Positions 27,491 through 37,220 of a stretch of DNA of 46,473 bases are shown here, piece by piece. Position 1 is the first letter of the stretch, and each line of letters starts with the position of its first letter. The stretch is from a virus, in IMG/VR virus record IMGVR_UViG_3300050343_000232, positions 1 through 46,473 of that record; one strand, written 5' to 3'. Below the pieces are notes generated by a model that saw only the letters and a program-made list of their open reading frames with translations, was not told the origin of the DNA and searched no databases. Both the position numbers and the translations under genes were made by a program.

Positions 27491-27762
27491 GTATCTCTAC
27501 TAACGATGTCTTAGAAAGATTTTCGTCAGTAGAGTCAGACTTCCATCGCTTCTATAAGTTAGACCCATTGTCCATATCGTGGAGAAAATTCAAGGTATTA
27601 CTTTTTTCTTTAGTTTCTCAAGAATCAGCTTTTTACGCACCCTACCATGCAGAAATGTATGAAGAAATGAAAACGAGAAATGAAAAAGAATCCGATTTTA
27701 CAAAAAATAAACAAAAAACAAAAGTTTCTCTTGATGTCGCAATGAATGATTTAGGAGTATAA
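27140..27762 (+). CDS. Tail assembly chaperone, -1 frameshift product (gpGT-like, ~207 aa)
   Basis: Slipping back one base at 27481-27487 enters a frame that is open from 27481 to 27762 and adds about 91 residues (P-K-I-S-I-S-T-N-D-V-L-E-R-F ... M-N-D-L-G-V). The first part of that extension has no start codon of its own before the gpG stop region, as expected for a T segment. In lambda-like phages the GT fusion binds the tape measure during tail assembly. The tape-measure gene starts four bases later. Confidence 0.85.
27481..27544 (+). promoter_or_regulatory. Programmed -1 frameshift signal (slippery site plus stem-loop)
   Basis: Heptamer CCCAAAA, UAA stop, a 7-base spacer, then a stem: CTCTACT-A-ACGA (27495-27506) pairs with TCGT-C-AGTAGAG (27533-27544), 11 pairs around one A-C mismatch, with a 26-base loop. 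Site, spacer and stimulator all match the textbook layout. Confidence 0.85.
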
Positions 27763-27765
27763 CCA

Positions 27766-30700
27766 ATGGCTGACTTTAGTATATTAGTTGCAGCGAAAGC
27801 TTCCTTAAAACAAGCTCAAGCTCAACTGTCTGCATTTGGTACAAACGCCTCTAAAACAATATCCAAATTCGTTGGAGGTCTAAACGCAGCAGCAGGTACT
27901 GCAGCAATGGGTACTTTAGCTGGTCTTGCTTTAGCAATGGCTGGTGGTGCAGCAGCTGCAGTCAAATTCGAAAATGAATTCGCTAATGTAAAAAAGACCA
28001 TGAACGATGTTCAGGATCCACAGGTCTTTAAAAATATATCAGATGACATTCTTCGTTTATCAACAGAGATACCGATTATGGCATCAGAACTTGCTGGTAT
28101 TGCAGCAGTTGGTGGACAGTTGGGTATCGGAGCAGATGATATATCTAGTTTCACAGAAGTTGTCGCCAAATTAGGTACAGCTACAAACATGTCTGCAGAA
28201 CAAGCAGCAACCTCAATGGCAAGATTTCTTAATGTTACCAATGAACAAACAGATGCTATTGGTAAATATGCAGCAGTACTCGTTGAACTAGGAAACAGTA
28301 CAGCAGCAACAGAAGGAGAGATAATTCTTCTTGCACAAAACTTTGGTGCGACAGGTAGCATAGTTGGTTTAAGCACAGAAGAGATACTTGCTTTCTCAGC
28401 AGCAATGAGAGAGACAGGTCAGCAATCCCAAGCAGGTGCTACAGCTCTAGGTAAATTATTCTTAAATCTTTCTGACGCAGCAAAACTTGGTGGAAAAGAA
28501 ATGTCAGTTTTTGCTGAAACAGCAGGTGTAGACATAAATGAGTTTAGAAGGTTAATAGAAACTGACATAGGTCAAGCAGCACAAGTATTCTTAGGTGGTC
28601 TTAACTCTATGAATGAAGAGGGAAGATCAACAACAGCGACACTTGAAGATTTAGGTTTAGGAACTATTCGTGTTCAAAGGGCTTTACTTTCTTTAGCGAA
28701 CAACGAAGAAGGTTTAACCGAAGCAAGAAAAAGAGCTAATGAACAAGCGATAACGCAGAACGCGTTGAATGATGAAGCAGCACAAAAATTCGAAACTGCT
28801 TCTATGAAAATAACACAGATCAAATCTGCTCTTAATGCAGCTGCAATAACTTTTGGAGAAATATTCCTACCTGTTCTTAAAGTAGTCCTAGATGCAGTAA
28901 TTGGTTTTGTTGCAGTACTTCAAGCTTTAGCAGAAATGTTTAGAGAAATGCCTGGATTGTTAGCAGGTATCATAGGACTTCTTTCAGTCTTATCTGCAGT
29001 GTTTGTTAAAGCAGGAGTAGGTGCTTCTGGTTTCGCAGCTGTATTTAGTAAAATTATAGGAGTTGCTCTTAAGTTCGCTGGAGTTGCTGGTATCGTCATA
29101 GGTGCATTTGCTCTCATAGGAAGTGCTGTTAAAAAATACAGAGATGATATAAAAGATGCAGAACAAGTTTCTTCTGCTGTAGATGGAATTATTAGCAAAA
29201 TAAAAGTTGACTTAACAAAAGGTTTTGATGCAGATCCTATAACAAAAGAACAATGGACAGATTTTTTAACTAACTTACCTGAAGCAACAAAAGAAGCAGT
29301 TGAAGAAGGTGTCAAAAAAGGCATGCTTGGAGAAGAAGTATTCAACGCAATAGTTAGTAGTGCTGATGGATTACCGAAAGCATTTAATACAGCATTCGCT
29401 GATGTTGTTGATTTAGATGATGGCTTTTTCGCTAAAGGAGACCTAGATATTGGCGAAATTACACAAATGATTGGAATGATCAAAGACGCAGGATTAGAAC
29501 AACAACTTTCTCCTGTTCTAAAAACTCTTGAGCAGTATCAACAAACTTTTACGAAGAACACTAAAGCATCTAGAGAGCAAAGAGACGAGCTATTTGAAAT
29601 CTTAAAAGTTCAGTTTTCTATATTCCAAGGTGTGGAAAATGAAAAGGCAGCTCGTGATGAAATGATTTCAGGAGCCTTAAACGACCATTTCGAACATGTA
29701 GGGAAACTAGATCGCAGAACTGTAAGTCTTCTCAAGACAGAAGAAGGTAGGTTAAAACTAGCTAAAGAGCTAGCTAAGGGACCTAATGGTGTCAAAGTAT
29801 TTAAAGACATCCTTGGAGATACTGTAGGTGTTGCAGAAGAACTAAATGAAGAATTCGAAGATACAGAGACAAACTTAGATTCTCTGTTAAGAATATCTAA
29901 TGACTTTAGAACAAAGATTGACAAATTATTTAACCCAATAAAAGAACAGTTTGAATTACAAAAGAATGAAAGAGATTTAGCTAAAGCACACAAAGAACAT
30001 GCTGACTTACACAAAGAACAGAAAAAACTAACTGCAGACGATCTCACTCTACAACAAGAGTTACAAGACCTTGCTTCTGCCAATCTTGAAACTGAAGAAG
30101 AAAAGTTAGAAATACAAGAATTAAATAACGAAGCTCTTGAAATAGAACAAAAGATAAGAGAAGGAAATGCTATATCTGCCGATCAGTTCTTAAAGAAAGA
30201 AAAACTGAAAAAAGAATTAGCTCAAGTTAACGCTGCTATATCCCAGGGCTCTTTAGAGTTCCCTGAAAAAGAACGACAGTTTATTCAAGATCAAATAGAT
30301 GCTATTGACGATAAGGCATTGACTCAAAAAGACGCTGATGATAAGCGTAAAAAAGCTGGAGAGATAGCACAAACAGCTGAAGAGAGAAGACTACAAGCTA
30401 TTAATGATATTGAGCAAGAAAGAATAGAAATAGGGGAACGACTCGCAGAAATCCCTGATGAAATACTAGATACACATCAAGACATTCACGAACTACAAAG
30501 AGATCTTGTTGGCAATCAACTTGATATGATACAAGCCCAAGCAGACTATAACACTCTAAAAGAAGATGAATTAAGAATGACTGCTGAATTGCTTGGTATG
30601 AACATGAGTCAAATTGATGGTCTTATGACCTTAATGAATCATGTAAGAGTAGAGTCTGGACCAATGGGGCAAAGCTATCTAGATAGTTTACTTGCTAATG

Positions 30701-31083
30701 TCCCCGAACTTATGAAACTTTTAGGTTATGACACAGGTAATTCAACTACAGGTCCTCAAGCACAAAATTTAGTAGACACTTGGAAAAAGTATGGTCAAAG
30801 TTATGCAGGTATGAATCCTACTTTTAGGCACATGGGCGGTAACTTCAAACCAGGACAGAACTATGTTGTAGGAGAATATGGTCCAGAAATGATGAAAGCT
30901 TTTCCAGGTGGCGGTGGTCAGATTACTCCTATGGGTTCAAGTAGAGGAGACACTGTAAATAATGTTACACTTAATGTAACAGGTCTTCCTTCTGATCCAA
31001 TCTCCGCAAGAAGGACAGCACAACTAATACAAAAAGAATTAAATAAGCTTAAAGGAGATGGAAGGTCAGGCGTTGTTAGGTAA
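27766..31083 (+). CDS. Tail tape measure protein (1105 aa)
   Basis: Very long, Ala/Gln/Gly-rich and helical. Residues 35-70 are hydrophobic; about 75-330 resemble the TP901-type tape-measure core (F-E-N-E-F-A-N-V-K-K-T-M, A-E-Q-A-A-T-S-M-A-R-F). Hydrophobic segments lie at about 355-475, and long coiled coils (K/E/L-rich) at about 715-930. It sets tail length and occupies the tube lumen; at the usual ~0.15 nm per residue it implies a tail of about 160-170 nm. The C-terminus overlaps the next gene by 26 bases. Confidence 0.93.
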   Translation: MADFSILVAAKASLKQAQAQLSAFGTNASKTISKFVGGLNAAAGTAAMGTLAGLALAMAGGAAAAVKFENEFANVKKTMNDVQDPQVFKNISDDILRLSTEIPIMASELAGIAAVGGQLGIGADDISSFTEVVAKLGTATNMSAEQAATSMARFLNVTNEQTDAIGKYAAVLVELGNSTAATEGEIILLAQNFGATGSIVGLSTEEILAFSAAMRETGQQSQAGATALGKLFLNLSDAAKLGGKEMSVFAETAGVDINEFRRLIETDIGQAAQVFLGGLNSMNEEGRSTTATLEDLGLGTIRVQRALLSLANNEEGLTEARKRANEQAITQNALNDEAAQKFETASMKITQIKSALNAAAITFGEIFLPVLKVVLDAVIGFVAVLQALAEMFREMPGLLAGIIGLLSVLSAVFVKAGVGASGFAAVFSKIIGVALKFAGVAGIVIGAFALIGSAVKKYRDDIKDAEQVSSAVDGIISKIKVDLTKGFDADPITKEQWTDFLTNLPEATKEAVEEGVKKGMLGEEVFNAIVSSADGLPKAFNTAFADVVDLDDGFFAKGDLDIGEITQMIGMIKDAGLEQQLSPVLKTLEQYQQTFTKNTKASREQRDELFEILKVQFSIFQGVENEKAARDEMISGALNDHFEHVGKLDRRTVSLLKTEEGRLKLAKELAKGPNGVKVFKDILGDTVGVAEELNEEFEDTETNLDSLLRISNDFRTKIDKLFNPIKEQFELQKNERDLAKAHKEHADLHKEQKKLTADDLTLQQELQDLASANLETEEEKLEIQELNNEALEIEQKIREGNAISADQFLKKEKLKKELAQVNAAISQGSLEFPEKERQFIQDQIDAIDDKALTQKDADDKRKKAGEIAQTAEERRLQAINDIEQERIEIGERLAEIPDEILDTHQDIHELQRDLVGNQLDMIQAQADYNTLKEDELRMTAELLGMNMSQIDGLMTLMNHVRVESGPMGQSYLDSLLANVPELMKLLGYDTGNSTTGPQAQNLVDTWKKYGQSYAGMNPTFRHMGGNFKPGQNYVVGEYGPEMMKAFPGGGGQITPMGSSRGDTVNNVTLNVTGLPSDPISARRTAQLIQKELNKLKGDGRSGVVR

Positions 31084-31555
31084 GATAAAAGATAATATTG
31101 GTTTATTTGCTACAGCTATTGCCCTTATGGGTTCAATTGGTGCAGGAGTGCAATCAGTCGGACAAATAGTTAATACACTTCAAGGTATTGATGAAAGAAT
31201 GGTTGGAATAGAAATAGAGTTTGAACAACTCAAACAAGACACAATGGTTTCAAATGATATTGCAGTTCTTTATGAAAAAATACAAGACTTAGAAATAGCT
31301 GCACAGAATGTAGGCAAGTTCAATGAAGAGATAGCTACCTTATCAGCTAACTTATATAACTTAGAGCAAACAGTAAAAGAAGGTGGGTTTGATTTAGATA
31401 GATATTACTTACTAGAAAAATGGGAATATCAAGACCTTAATGACTCAATAACTAGAGCCGAAACACAAGTTCAAGTCGTTACTAATAGTTTGTGGGAACT
31501 TAACGATTTAAAAACTAGATTAGCTTACTTAGAAGCAGCAGGTCATGGACATTAA
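31058..31555 (+). CDS. Membrane-anchored coiled-coil protein (about 160-165 aa)
   Basis: ATG 31058 has AAAGGAG but with no spacing; the in-frame TTG at 31073, eight bases after GGAAGG, is an alternative start. One hydrophobic segment (about residues 15-34) is followed by a long coiled coil with Glu/Gln/Leu heptads. The topology would fit a holin-associated, spanin-like or tail-tip protein. No family recognised. Confidence 0.65.
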   Translation: MEGQALLGKIKDNIGLFATAIALMGSIGAGVQSVGQIVNTLQGIDERMVGIEIEFEQLKQDTMVSNDIAVLYEKIQDLEIAAQNVGKFNEEIATLSANLYNLEQTVKEGGFDLDRYYLLEKWEYQDLNDSITRAETQVQVVTNSLWELNDLKTRLAYLEAAGHGH

Positions 31556-31678
31556 ATGATTGATAACAAACAAAAAGATATTTTAAAAGCCTGCGAGTCA
31601 GAAAAAAAATGTGGTAATTATTTTTATAGTACTAAGTATAGGTACTGTGAACAATGTAGAAGTAGGGAGATGTGCTGA
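31556..31678 (+). CDS. Cys-rich micro-protein (40 aa)
   Basis: ATG directly after the previous stop (TAAATG); the stop overlaps the next start (TGATG). Five Cys with C-E-Q-C and a terminal C, probably one zinc site. The coupling on both sides supports it. Confidence 0.6.
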   Translation: MIDNKQKDILKACESEKKCGNYFYSTKYRYCEQCRSREMC

Positions 31679-31836
31679 TGGGGTTTACTAAAAAACCACA
31701 AAATATGAGAAGCCTAAAAAGAGGTATTTTAGGAAGAATGAAACAAGGAGAAGATATAAACCTTATGCTTGCTCTATACCCAAGAGAAGTACAAGTTGAA
31801 ATTGTTACTTGGATAAAAAGGAAATTAGATGGCTAA
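31678..31836 (+). CDS. Small basic protein (52 aa)
   Basis: Starts on the TGATG overlap and ends inside the next gene. A basic N-terminus (K-K-P-Q-N-M-R-S-L-K-R-G) is followed by two helices ending W-I-K-R-K-L-D-G. Unknown function, in the tail-tip operon. Confidence 0.6.
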   Translation: MGFTKKPQNMRSLKRGILGRMKQGEDINLMLALYPREVQVEIVTWIKRKLDG

Positions 31837-33100
31837 TACAATGACCATAGGGAGAATTACATTTACTTCTCCAAACAGTATCAGAGAAAGTTCTATACAA
31901 ACAGGACAAAGAAATTCATTAGACCGAAGCTTTAGCTTTAATGGAACTTTGTGTGGTACAGGTTCAGGTCAAGCCTACATAGATAGCTCAAAAAAATTAA
32001 GAGACGAATTAATCTCAATGGGTAATTCGGACTTATTGCTACCTATTACTTATGAGGGGGATACAACTATGGAAGGATTTGGAAAGATTACTTCTATGGA
32101 TGTATCTCCTGTAAAACTTGCAACAGGTTATTTTTCTTATCAAATAGGATTCGAAATGAAAGGTAGACCATCTGAAATGATGTTCGAGTCAAATATGTCA
32201 GGTGCTCTAATTCAAAACTCACACTCCATTACAACAGCTAGTACAACCTATGCACCTTGGCATGCTGTACCTGTAAATACTTATAATTATAAAAATGATT
32301 CAAGACCTGTGGGGGCAACAAGGTCAACAGAAGATGGTAACTTGTCTTTCTTTTATGATGCAGATTTAAGAACCTATTCTTCTAATTGGGTAATAAATCC
32401 TGTGGATTATTATAAAGGTGCAGCTAGAGTAAAGATAGATAGCACTCTAAAATCAGGATACTTGACAAGAAACCTACCAACAGGTGTTGAACTTTCTAAT
32501 GGCATAATAAAAATCACTTCAGGAAGCACAACAGATCAATCTAGATTTACACTATCTTTCTATGACAATGGTGTCTATGTAAGCGATAGAGAAATTGCAA
32601 TATCTTCAGGTAGCTCAGAAACTGAATGGAATGTATGGCAAACAGTACAGATTTTAAGAAACGAGCCACAAGAAGTTGTCGTTAGATTTACTTCTTATTC
32701 AGATGACACTTTTGGAGATGGGAGACTTACAGTTGACCTAGGTTTGAAGAGAGGTGCTCATCATGTCTCTATGGTAATCTCTGAAGGTGGAACTTCTAAT
32801 AGAACAGCAGATACAAGAAAAAACCTTAAGTTAGTTACCTCCAATACTGTTGCAGATAGTACAGGATATATGATTGAAAGTAGTACAGACGCAGCAGGAC
32901 AAAAATTTATGATTGGGAGTCCTCAGGGATATACAGCAGATACAACTAATAGGTTGATACATTTATCGACTTCACAGTTTAAATGCTTTTTGGGTTATGT
33001 TTATAACGCTACTGCCCCTGAGAACCATGACACTGCAAATGCAGTAAGAGACCAATACCTAGAAAGTTTGTACGAAAATATTCGTTTAGTGAGGGCATAA
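31829..33100 (+). CDS. Distal tail / minor tail protein candidate (423 aa)
   Basis: The first large gene after the tape measure, where siphoviruses encode the distal tail protein. Residues 1-115 form a beta-rich domain with a G-F-G-K-I-T turn and F-S-Y-Q-I-G-F-E-M-K-G strand. The middle is Ser/Thr/Tyr-rich, and residues about 190-325 look like a carbohydrate-binding-type beta sandwich. Assignment is by order and fold style, not by a diagnostic motif. Confidence 0.65.
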   Translation: MANTMTIGRITFTSPNSIRESSIQTGQRNSLDRSFSFNGTLCGTGSGQAYIDSSKKLRDELISMGNSDLLLPITYEGDTTMEGFGKITSMDVSPVKLATGYFSYQIGFEMKGRPSEMMFESNMSGALIQNSHSITTASTTYAPWHAVPVNTYNYKNDSRPVGATRSTEDGNLSFFYDADLRTYSSNWVINPVDYYKGAARVKIDSTLKSGYLTRNLPTGVELSNGIIKITSGSTTDQSRFTLSFYDNGVYVSDREIAISSGSSETEWNVWQTVQILRNEPQEVVVRFTSYSDDTFGDGRLTVDLGLKRGAHHVSMVISEGGTSNRTADTRKNLKLVTSNTVADSTGYMIESSTDAAGQKFMIGSPQGYTADTTNRLIHLSTSQFKCFLGYVYNATAPENHDTANAVRDQYLESLYENIRLVRA

Positions 33101-36100
33101 TGGCAGTTACAGAAAGACACATGGGTGTTGGTAACTTTACAGTATCCTTCTCGCAAGAATTCACACCTACTGAAATAATTGAATCCATAAAAGAGTGGGG
33201 ACATATTGTCATAACTCCTCAAGAAGTAGATGTTAATACTCTCTCAGACGCAGATGTTCTTTCTACTTCTAGATATACAGGTATAGTTTTAAACAGATCC
33301 TTAGAAGAAGGTGTAGTTGATATCTCAGGACAAGGCTTACAACTTTACTTAGGAGATGGTCAGTCTAAAGGTATGGTCATTGCTGAATCTAAAAATGTTG
33401 GAAAAGTAAGAGTTTATACAAATACCACATTGGCTGAAACTCTTTTTAACTCTTCAGTGAGTTCAGGAAAACCTTATGGAATCTTAAGAAACGAATCAGG
33501 TAATTCTCAAGCTATAACCCAGGGTGTTATTTATGAGCCAAGTGGTACTTATATTGGTCAACACTTCGTACAAACAGCTTTATCTGCATTAAAAGAAGTC
33601 GCTGAGTTTTTCAGCATAGAATATAGAGTTAATGCAAATGGAACTATTGACGCAGGTCCTGCAGCTAACTTATTCGTTGGAGTAAATTCCGATCCCTCAA
33701 CAATTGTTGTTAAAACAGGATATGGAGAAGATCCAAACTTTGATGGCGTAGTACCTCAAGGACTAAGAACAGAGTTTGATGCAACTGATTGGGTTTCACG
33801 AGTAGACTTCGTTGGAGAAGTTGGGTATTTTGACTCAGCAACTGATGTAGCTGGAGAAGCAAACATAGGTTCTAATCCTTATAAAGATTTACATGGAAAC
33901 GCATTAAGTAGAAGTGGATTAGTTCAACAGCCTGAGATTGCTGTGAGTCAACTTAATTCAAGAGCACAACTTATGTTAAATGAGTTATCTAGAGTTAAAA
34001 AAGTTTTGAACTTGGATTTAGAACAGTACGAAGTTTCTGGAGATATGCAAGTTGGAGACTTTATATTTGCTTTTGATCCTGATATTGGATTTATAGATAG
34101 TTCAGTTGACGCTACTGCAGAATCAAGAGATTTATACGAAGTTACTTTTAGAGGACAAATTATCACTCCTGTAAAAGTAAGAGTTGTAGGATTAACTTTC
34201 CCAATAGCAAATGGTATGGGTGTTTACTTTAGAGATAAAGATGGAAACTACACAGACCTAACTCAGTATGTACAATTTGAATCTGGAGCAGCACAAGTAG
34301 AACTTGGCGATGTTATTAGATTTATTGGAGATGACCTACGATTTGATGAGTTTTCTTTAAACAGGGTAACTGCTGGCGTATTCTCTATTCCTGACCTACC
34401 AAGCACTCCTACGCTTCAATCAGGCACATATCTGAACGCAACAGGAGATTCAATAGGATTTATTCGTGTTACAGTGGCAAAACCTACTAATGTCGATGGA
34501 TCTCAGATAACTGATGGTAGTCATTACAGAATAAGGTATAAAAAAACAACTGATGCACAATATTCTTATCAGAACTTTCCATTTACAGGTGTAAATTCAG
34601 AGAGCTTACTAATACAAGATTTAACAGTAGGAGTTACATACGATGTAGGTGTTGCTGCAATTGATAAATCAGGATTCAAGAAAATGTCTACCTATGATGG
34701 ATCAGGGGAAGATTTATATACTAATACACCAAGTGTTAACGCTAGCTATGCTACTAACGCAAGAATAGAGATTGAAAAAGATGGTCAAGCACCAACTAAA
34801 CCTAAAGCAGCAACCATTGCAGCAGGTCCATTGCGTGTCCAGGTAACACATTATCTAGGAAAAGATGGAACAGATGGTAATGGTAACCCTTTTGGTAACT
34901 TTACAATAGAAGGAGATGTTGACCACTTAGATATACATGCTGTTACACAAACAAACAATGTGCAAAACTTTACTGTAAATACTGCAAGTAAAATTGGAGA
35001 GATCAGAGTCACTTCAGGAAACCTACTTCAACAAATTCCTGTTATAGGAACTATTGAGTTTGAGGATTCAACAGACCAATACTTTAGAATAGTAGCTGTT
35101 GATAAATCAGGTAATGAGTCTGATCCTTCTGATGGGCAAACTGCAACAGCTAACTTAATTGCTGAATCTAACATAACAGACGCAACTATCACTACAGCAA
35201 AAATTGGGGAAGCTCAAATAACAAACGCTCTTATTGCAGATGCAACAATAACTACTGCAAAGATAAATGACCTATCAGCAGATAAAATAACATCAGGAAC
35301 TATTACAGGTGGCGAGATAACTGTTGGTGGTGTTTCAAACACTTCAGGGTTTATAAAATCTTATAACTACTCAACAGGTTCTGCAGGTTTTAGTATTAAT
35401 TCCGATGGAACAGCAGAGTTTCAAAACGCAACTATTAGAGGTACTTTAAATGCTTCTGATATAACTGCAGGAACACTGAATGTAAATGCTTTAACTTCTG
35501 ATGGAAGTATTGATGGAGATAAAATAACAGCTAACTCTATCACAACAAATCAACTTAATTTTAGTCCTCTAAACTCAACTGATTTAGATGATTATGTAGA
35601 AATATCTGCATTAGCAAATGGTAACTTAGCTATAACAACTTCAGGAGCTGTACAAATATCAGGAAGCCTTGAAGTAACAGGAACAATTACTGCAAATGCA
35701 GGTTTCGTTAGTGGCGTTGCTATCGTACCTACTTCTACAACTTCTGCAGTAAATATGAATGGTTCTTCTTCTCTTACTTCTAACTTAATAGCTTCAAGTG
35801 GTGGAACATTTAAGACAGGTAGCTCAGGTGCGAGAGTTGAATTAGGACAAGATGGTACTGATTCCTTCTTAGAATTTATGAATACTTCAGGTGCTGTGCA
35901 GTTACAAGTAGGTCTTAACACAAATACTACTTCATATATAGCTAGCAATAGCTCTCCTTTGTCTATATTTTCTACAGGTGTAAACGATACTCAATCAAGA
36001 TTTAACCTCAATGCAAATGTAATGAACTTCACTAGAGGTAGTAGTGTCGGTAAACCTGATATTAAAATCAATGGTGTAGGCGATACAAATAAATATCTAA

Positions 36101-37005
36101 TTGTAAACTCTAGTGGAGAACTAGACTTTTCAAGTTCATCTGTAACAGGTGGTGTTACCTCTATAACTGCTTCAGGGGAACTTTCTCTTACAGGTGCAGG
36201 TACAGGAGATGTAACTATTACTCATTCTGATTCTGACCACGATGATAGATATTACACAAAATCAACTGCTGATATACAATTGAATCTTAAAGCTAACAAT
36301 AGTGCTATAGCTAACTTCGTGACAAACGCTAATGTTGACACTTCTCATGGAACTCATGGTGGTGGTAGTAGCCATAATACACATAACTACTTTACTAATG
36401 CGGATGTAGATGGAAGCCATCACAGTCATCCAGCATACCTTAGTAATTCTCACAATAGTCAAGTTGGACATCATACTCACAATGTTGGAGTTGCTACAGA
36501 TCCTCATGGTAATGGAGAGCATACTTCTTCATTTGCTACAAACGCACAAGTAAACTCTGCTGTAACTATTCATAATGCAGTACATCACTCTGACAAAAGA
36601 TTCAAAGAAGATATAAAACCAACAAGTCTTGGTTTAGATTTTGTAGAGAAAATAAAACCTGTTGACTTTTTATGGAAAGATGATTATTTAGAAGAACAAA
36701 TAGAAGACAACAATATACAGAATAATTGGAAGAAAAATCAAAAAGATGTTCTCAGCAATGTGCAACAAGGATTTATAGCACAAGATTTACAAAAAGCTGT
36801 TTTAGACCATACAGGTTCAAACACAGCTTTAAGTGCTGTGTTCCAGAAAAACTTTACAGATAAAGAGCAAAATAAATACAAAGAGGAAGAACTAGGACAT
36901 GTTGACATGGTCAAGCTAGTTCCTGTTCTTGTTAAGTCTATTCAGGAATTATCTGCTAAAGTGAAACTATTAGAGGCTCGAATAGACGAAATGGAGGAAA
37001 TCTAA
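33100..37005 (+). CDS. Tail-tip/hub and fibre protein with S74-type chaperone end (1301 aa)
   Basis: N-terminal ~430 residues form the tail hub/tip-like region. Fibronectin-type III-like modules follow at about 435-550 and 560-690 (V-G-V-A-A-I-D-K-S-G, V-A-V-D-K-S-G-N). A triple-helical fibre shaft follows (repeats of I-T-D-A-T-I-T-T-A-K-I). Then comes a His-rich stretch (about 1080-1145) with many H-x-H pairs typical of metal-binding trimeric fibre tips. The last ~140 residues start D-K-R-F-K-E-D-I-K-P and match the peptidase S74 intramolecular chaperone, which trims itself after trimerisation. Probably the receptor-binding tip. Confidence 0.85.
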   Translation: MAVTERHMGVGNFTVSFSQEFTPTEIIESIKEWGHIVITPQEVDVNTLSDADVLSTSRYTGIVLNRSLEEGVVDISGQGLQLYLGDGQSKGMVIAESKNVGKVRVYTNTTLAETLFNSSVSSGKPYGILRNESGNSQAITQGVIYEPSGTYIGQHFVQTALSALKEVAEFFSIEYRVNANGTIDAGPAANLFVGVNSDPSTIVVKTGYGEDPNFDGVVPQGLRTEFDATDWVSRVDFVGEVGYFDSATDVAGEANIGSNPYKDLHGNALSRSGLVQQPEIAVSQLNSRAQLMLNELSRVKKVLNLDLEQYEVSGDMQVGDFIFAFDPDIGFIDSSVDATAESRDLYEVTFRGQIITPVKVRVVGLTFPIANGMGVYFRDKDGNYTDLTQYVQFESGAAQVELGDVIRFIGDDLRFDEFSLNRVTAGVFSIPDLPSTPTLQSGTYLNATGDSIGFIRVTVAKPTNVDGSQITDGSHYRIRYKKTTDAQYSYQNFPFTGVNSESLLIQDLTVGVTYDVGVAAIDKSGFKKMSTYDGSGEDLYTNTPSVNASYATNARIEIEKDGQAPTKPKAATIAAGPLRVQVTHYLGKDGTDGNGNPFGNFTIEGDVDHLDIHAVTQTNNVQNFTVNTASKIGEIRVTSGNLLQQIPVIGTIEFEDSTDQYFRIVAVDKSGNESDPSDGQTATANLIAESNITDATITTAKIGEAQITNALIADATITTAKINDLSADKITSGTITGGEITVGGVSNTSGFIKSYNYSTGSAGFSINSDGTAEFQNATIRGTLNASDITAGTLNVNALTSDGSIDGDKITANSITTNQLNFSPLNSTDLDDYVEISALANGNLAITTSGAVQISGSLEVTGTITANAGFVSGVAIVPTSTTSAVNMNGSSSLTSNLIASSGGTFKTGSSGARVELGQDGTDSFLEFMNTSGAVQLQVGLNTNTTSYIASNSSPLSIFSTGVNDTQSRFNLNANVMNFTRGSSVGKPDIKINGVGDTNKYLIVNSSGELDFSSSSVTGGVTSITASGELSLTGAGTGDVTITHSDSDHDDRYYTKSTADIQLNLKANNSAIANFVTNANVDTSHGTHGGGSSHNTHNYFTNADVDGSHHSHPAYLSNSHNSQVGHHTHNVGVATDPHGNGEHTSSFATNAQVNSAVTIHNAVHHSDKRFKEDIKPTSLGLDFVEKIKPVDFLWKDDYLEEQIEDNNIQNNWKKNQKDVLSNVQQGFIAQDLQKAVLDHTGSNTALSAVFQKNFTDKEQNKYKEEELGHVDMVKLVPVLVKSIQELSAKVKLLEARIDEMEEI

Positions 37006-37220
37006 TGGCGTTAGAAGAATATAAATTTATCGTTCCTGAAACAGAGAGTGATGAGACAAAAATAGAAAGACTAAAATCAGAACTAATTTCTATGGAAGAG
37101 CATTATAAGATGCAAGAAGACGCATCAGTTTCAGATGCAAAGCTTGATATATTAGCTCAAAATATTACAGATAAAAGAACAGAATATGAAGCTTTAGGTG
37201 GAACTTACCCTGAATTATGA
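37005..37220 (+). CDS. Small coiled-coil protein, fibre-associated (71 aa)
   Basis: Overlaps the hub stop. Acidic and helical with heptad spacing. Its place after the fibre gene suggests a fibre assembly chaperone or hinge. The stop overlaps the next ATG by four bases. Confidence 0.65.
   Translation: MALEEYKFIVPETESDETKIERLKSELISMEEHYKMQEDASVSDAKLDILAQNITDKRTEYEALGGTYPEL

Noticed and set aside
28920-29483. Minus-strand frame of 187 codons inside the tape measure gene
   Set aside because: Long only because the tape measure uses few codons that give reverse stops; composition (Ser/Pro/Ile) is artefactual and there is no ribosome site.
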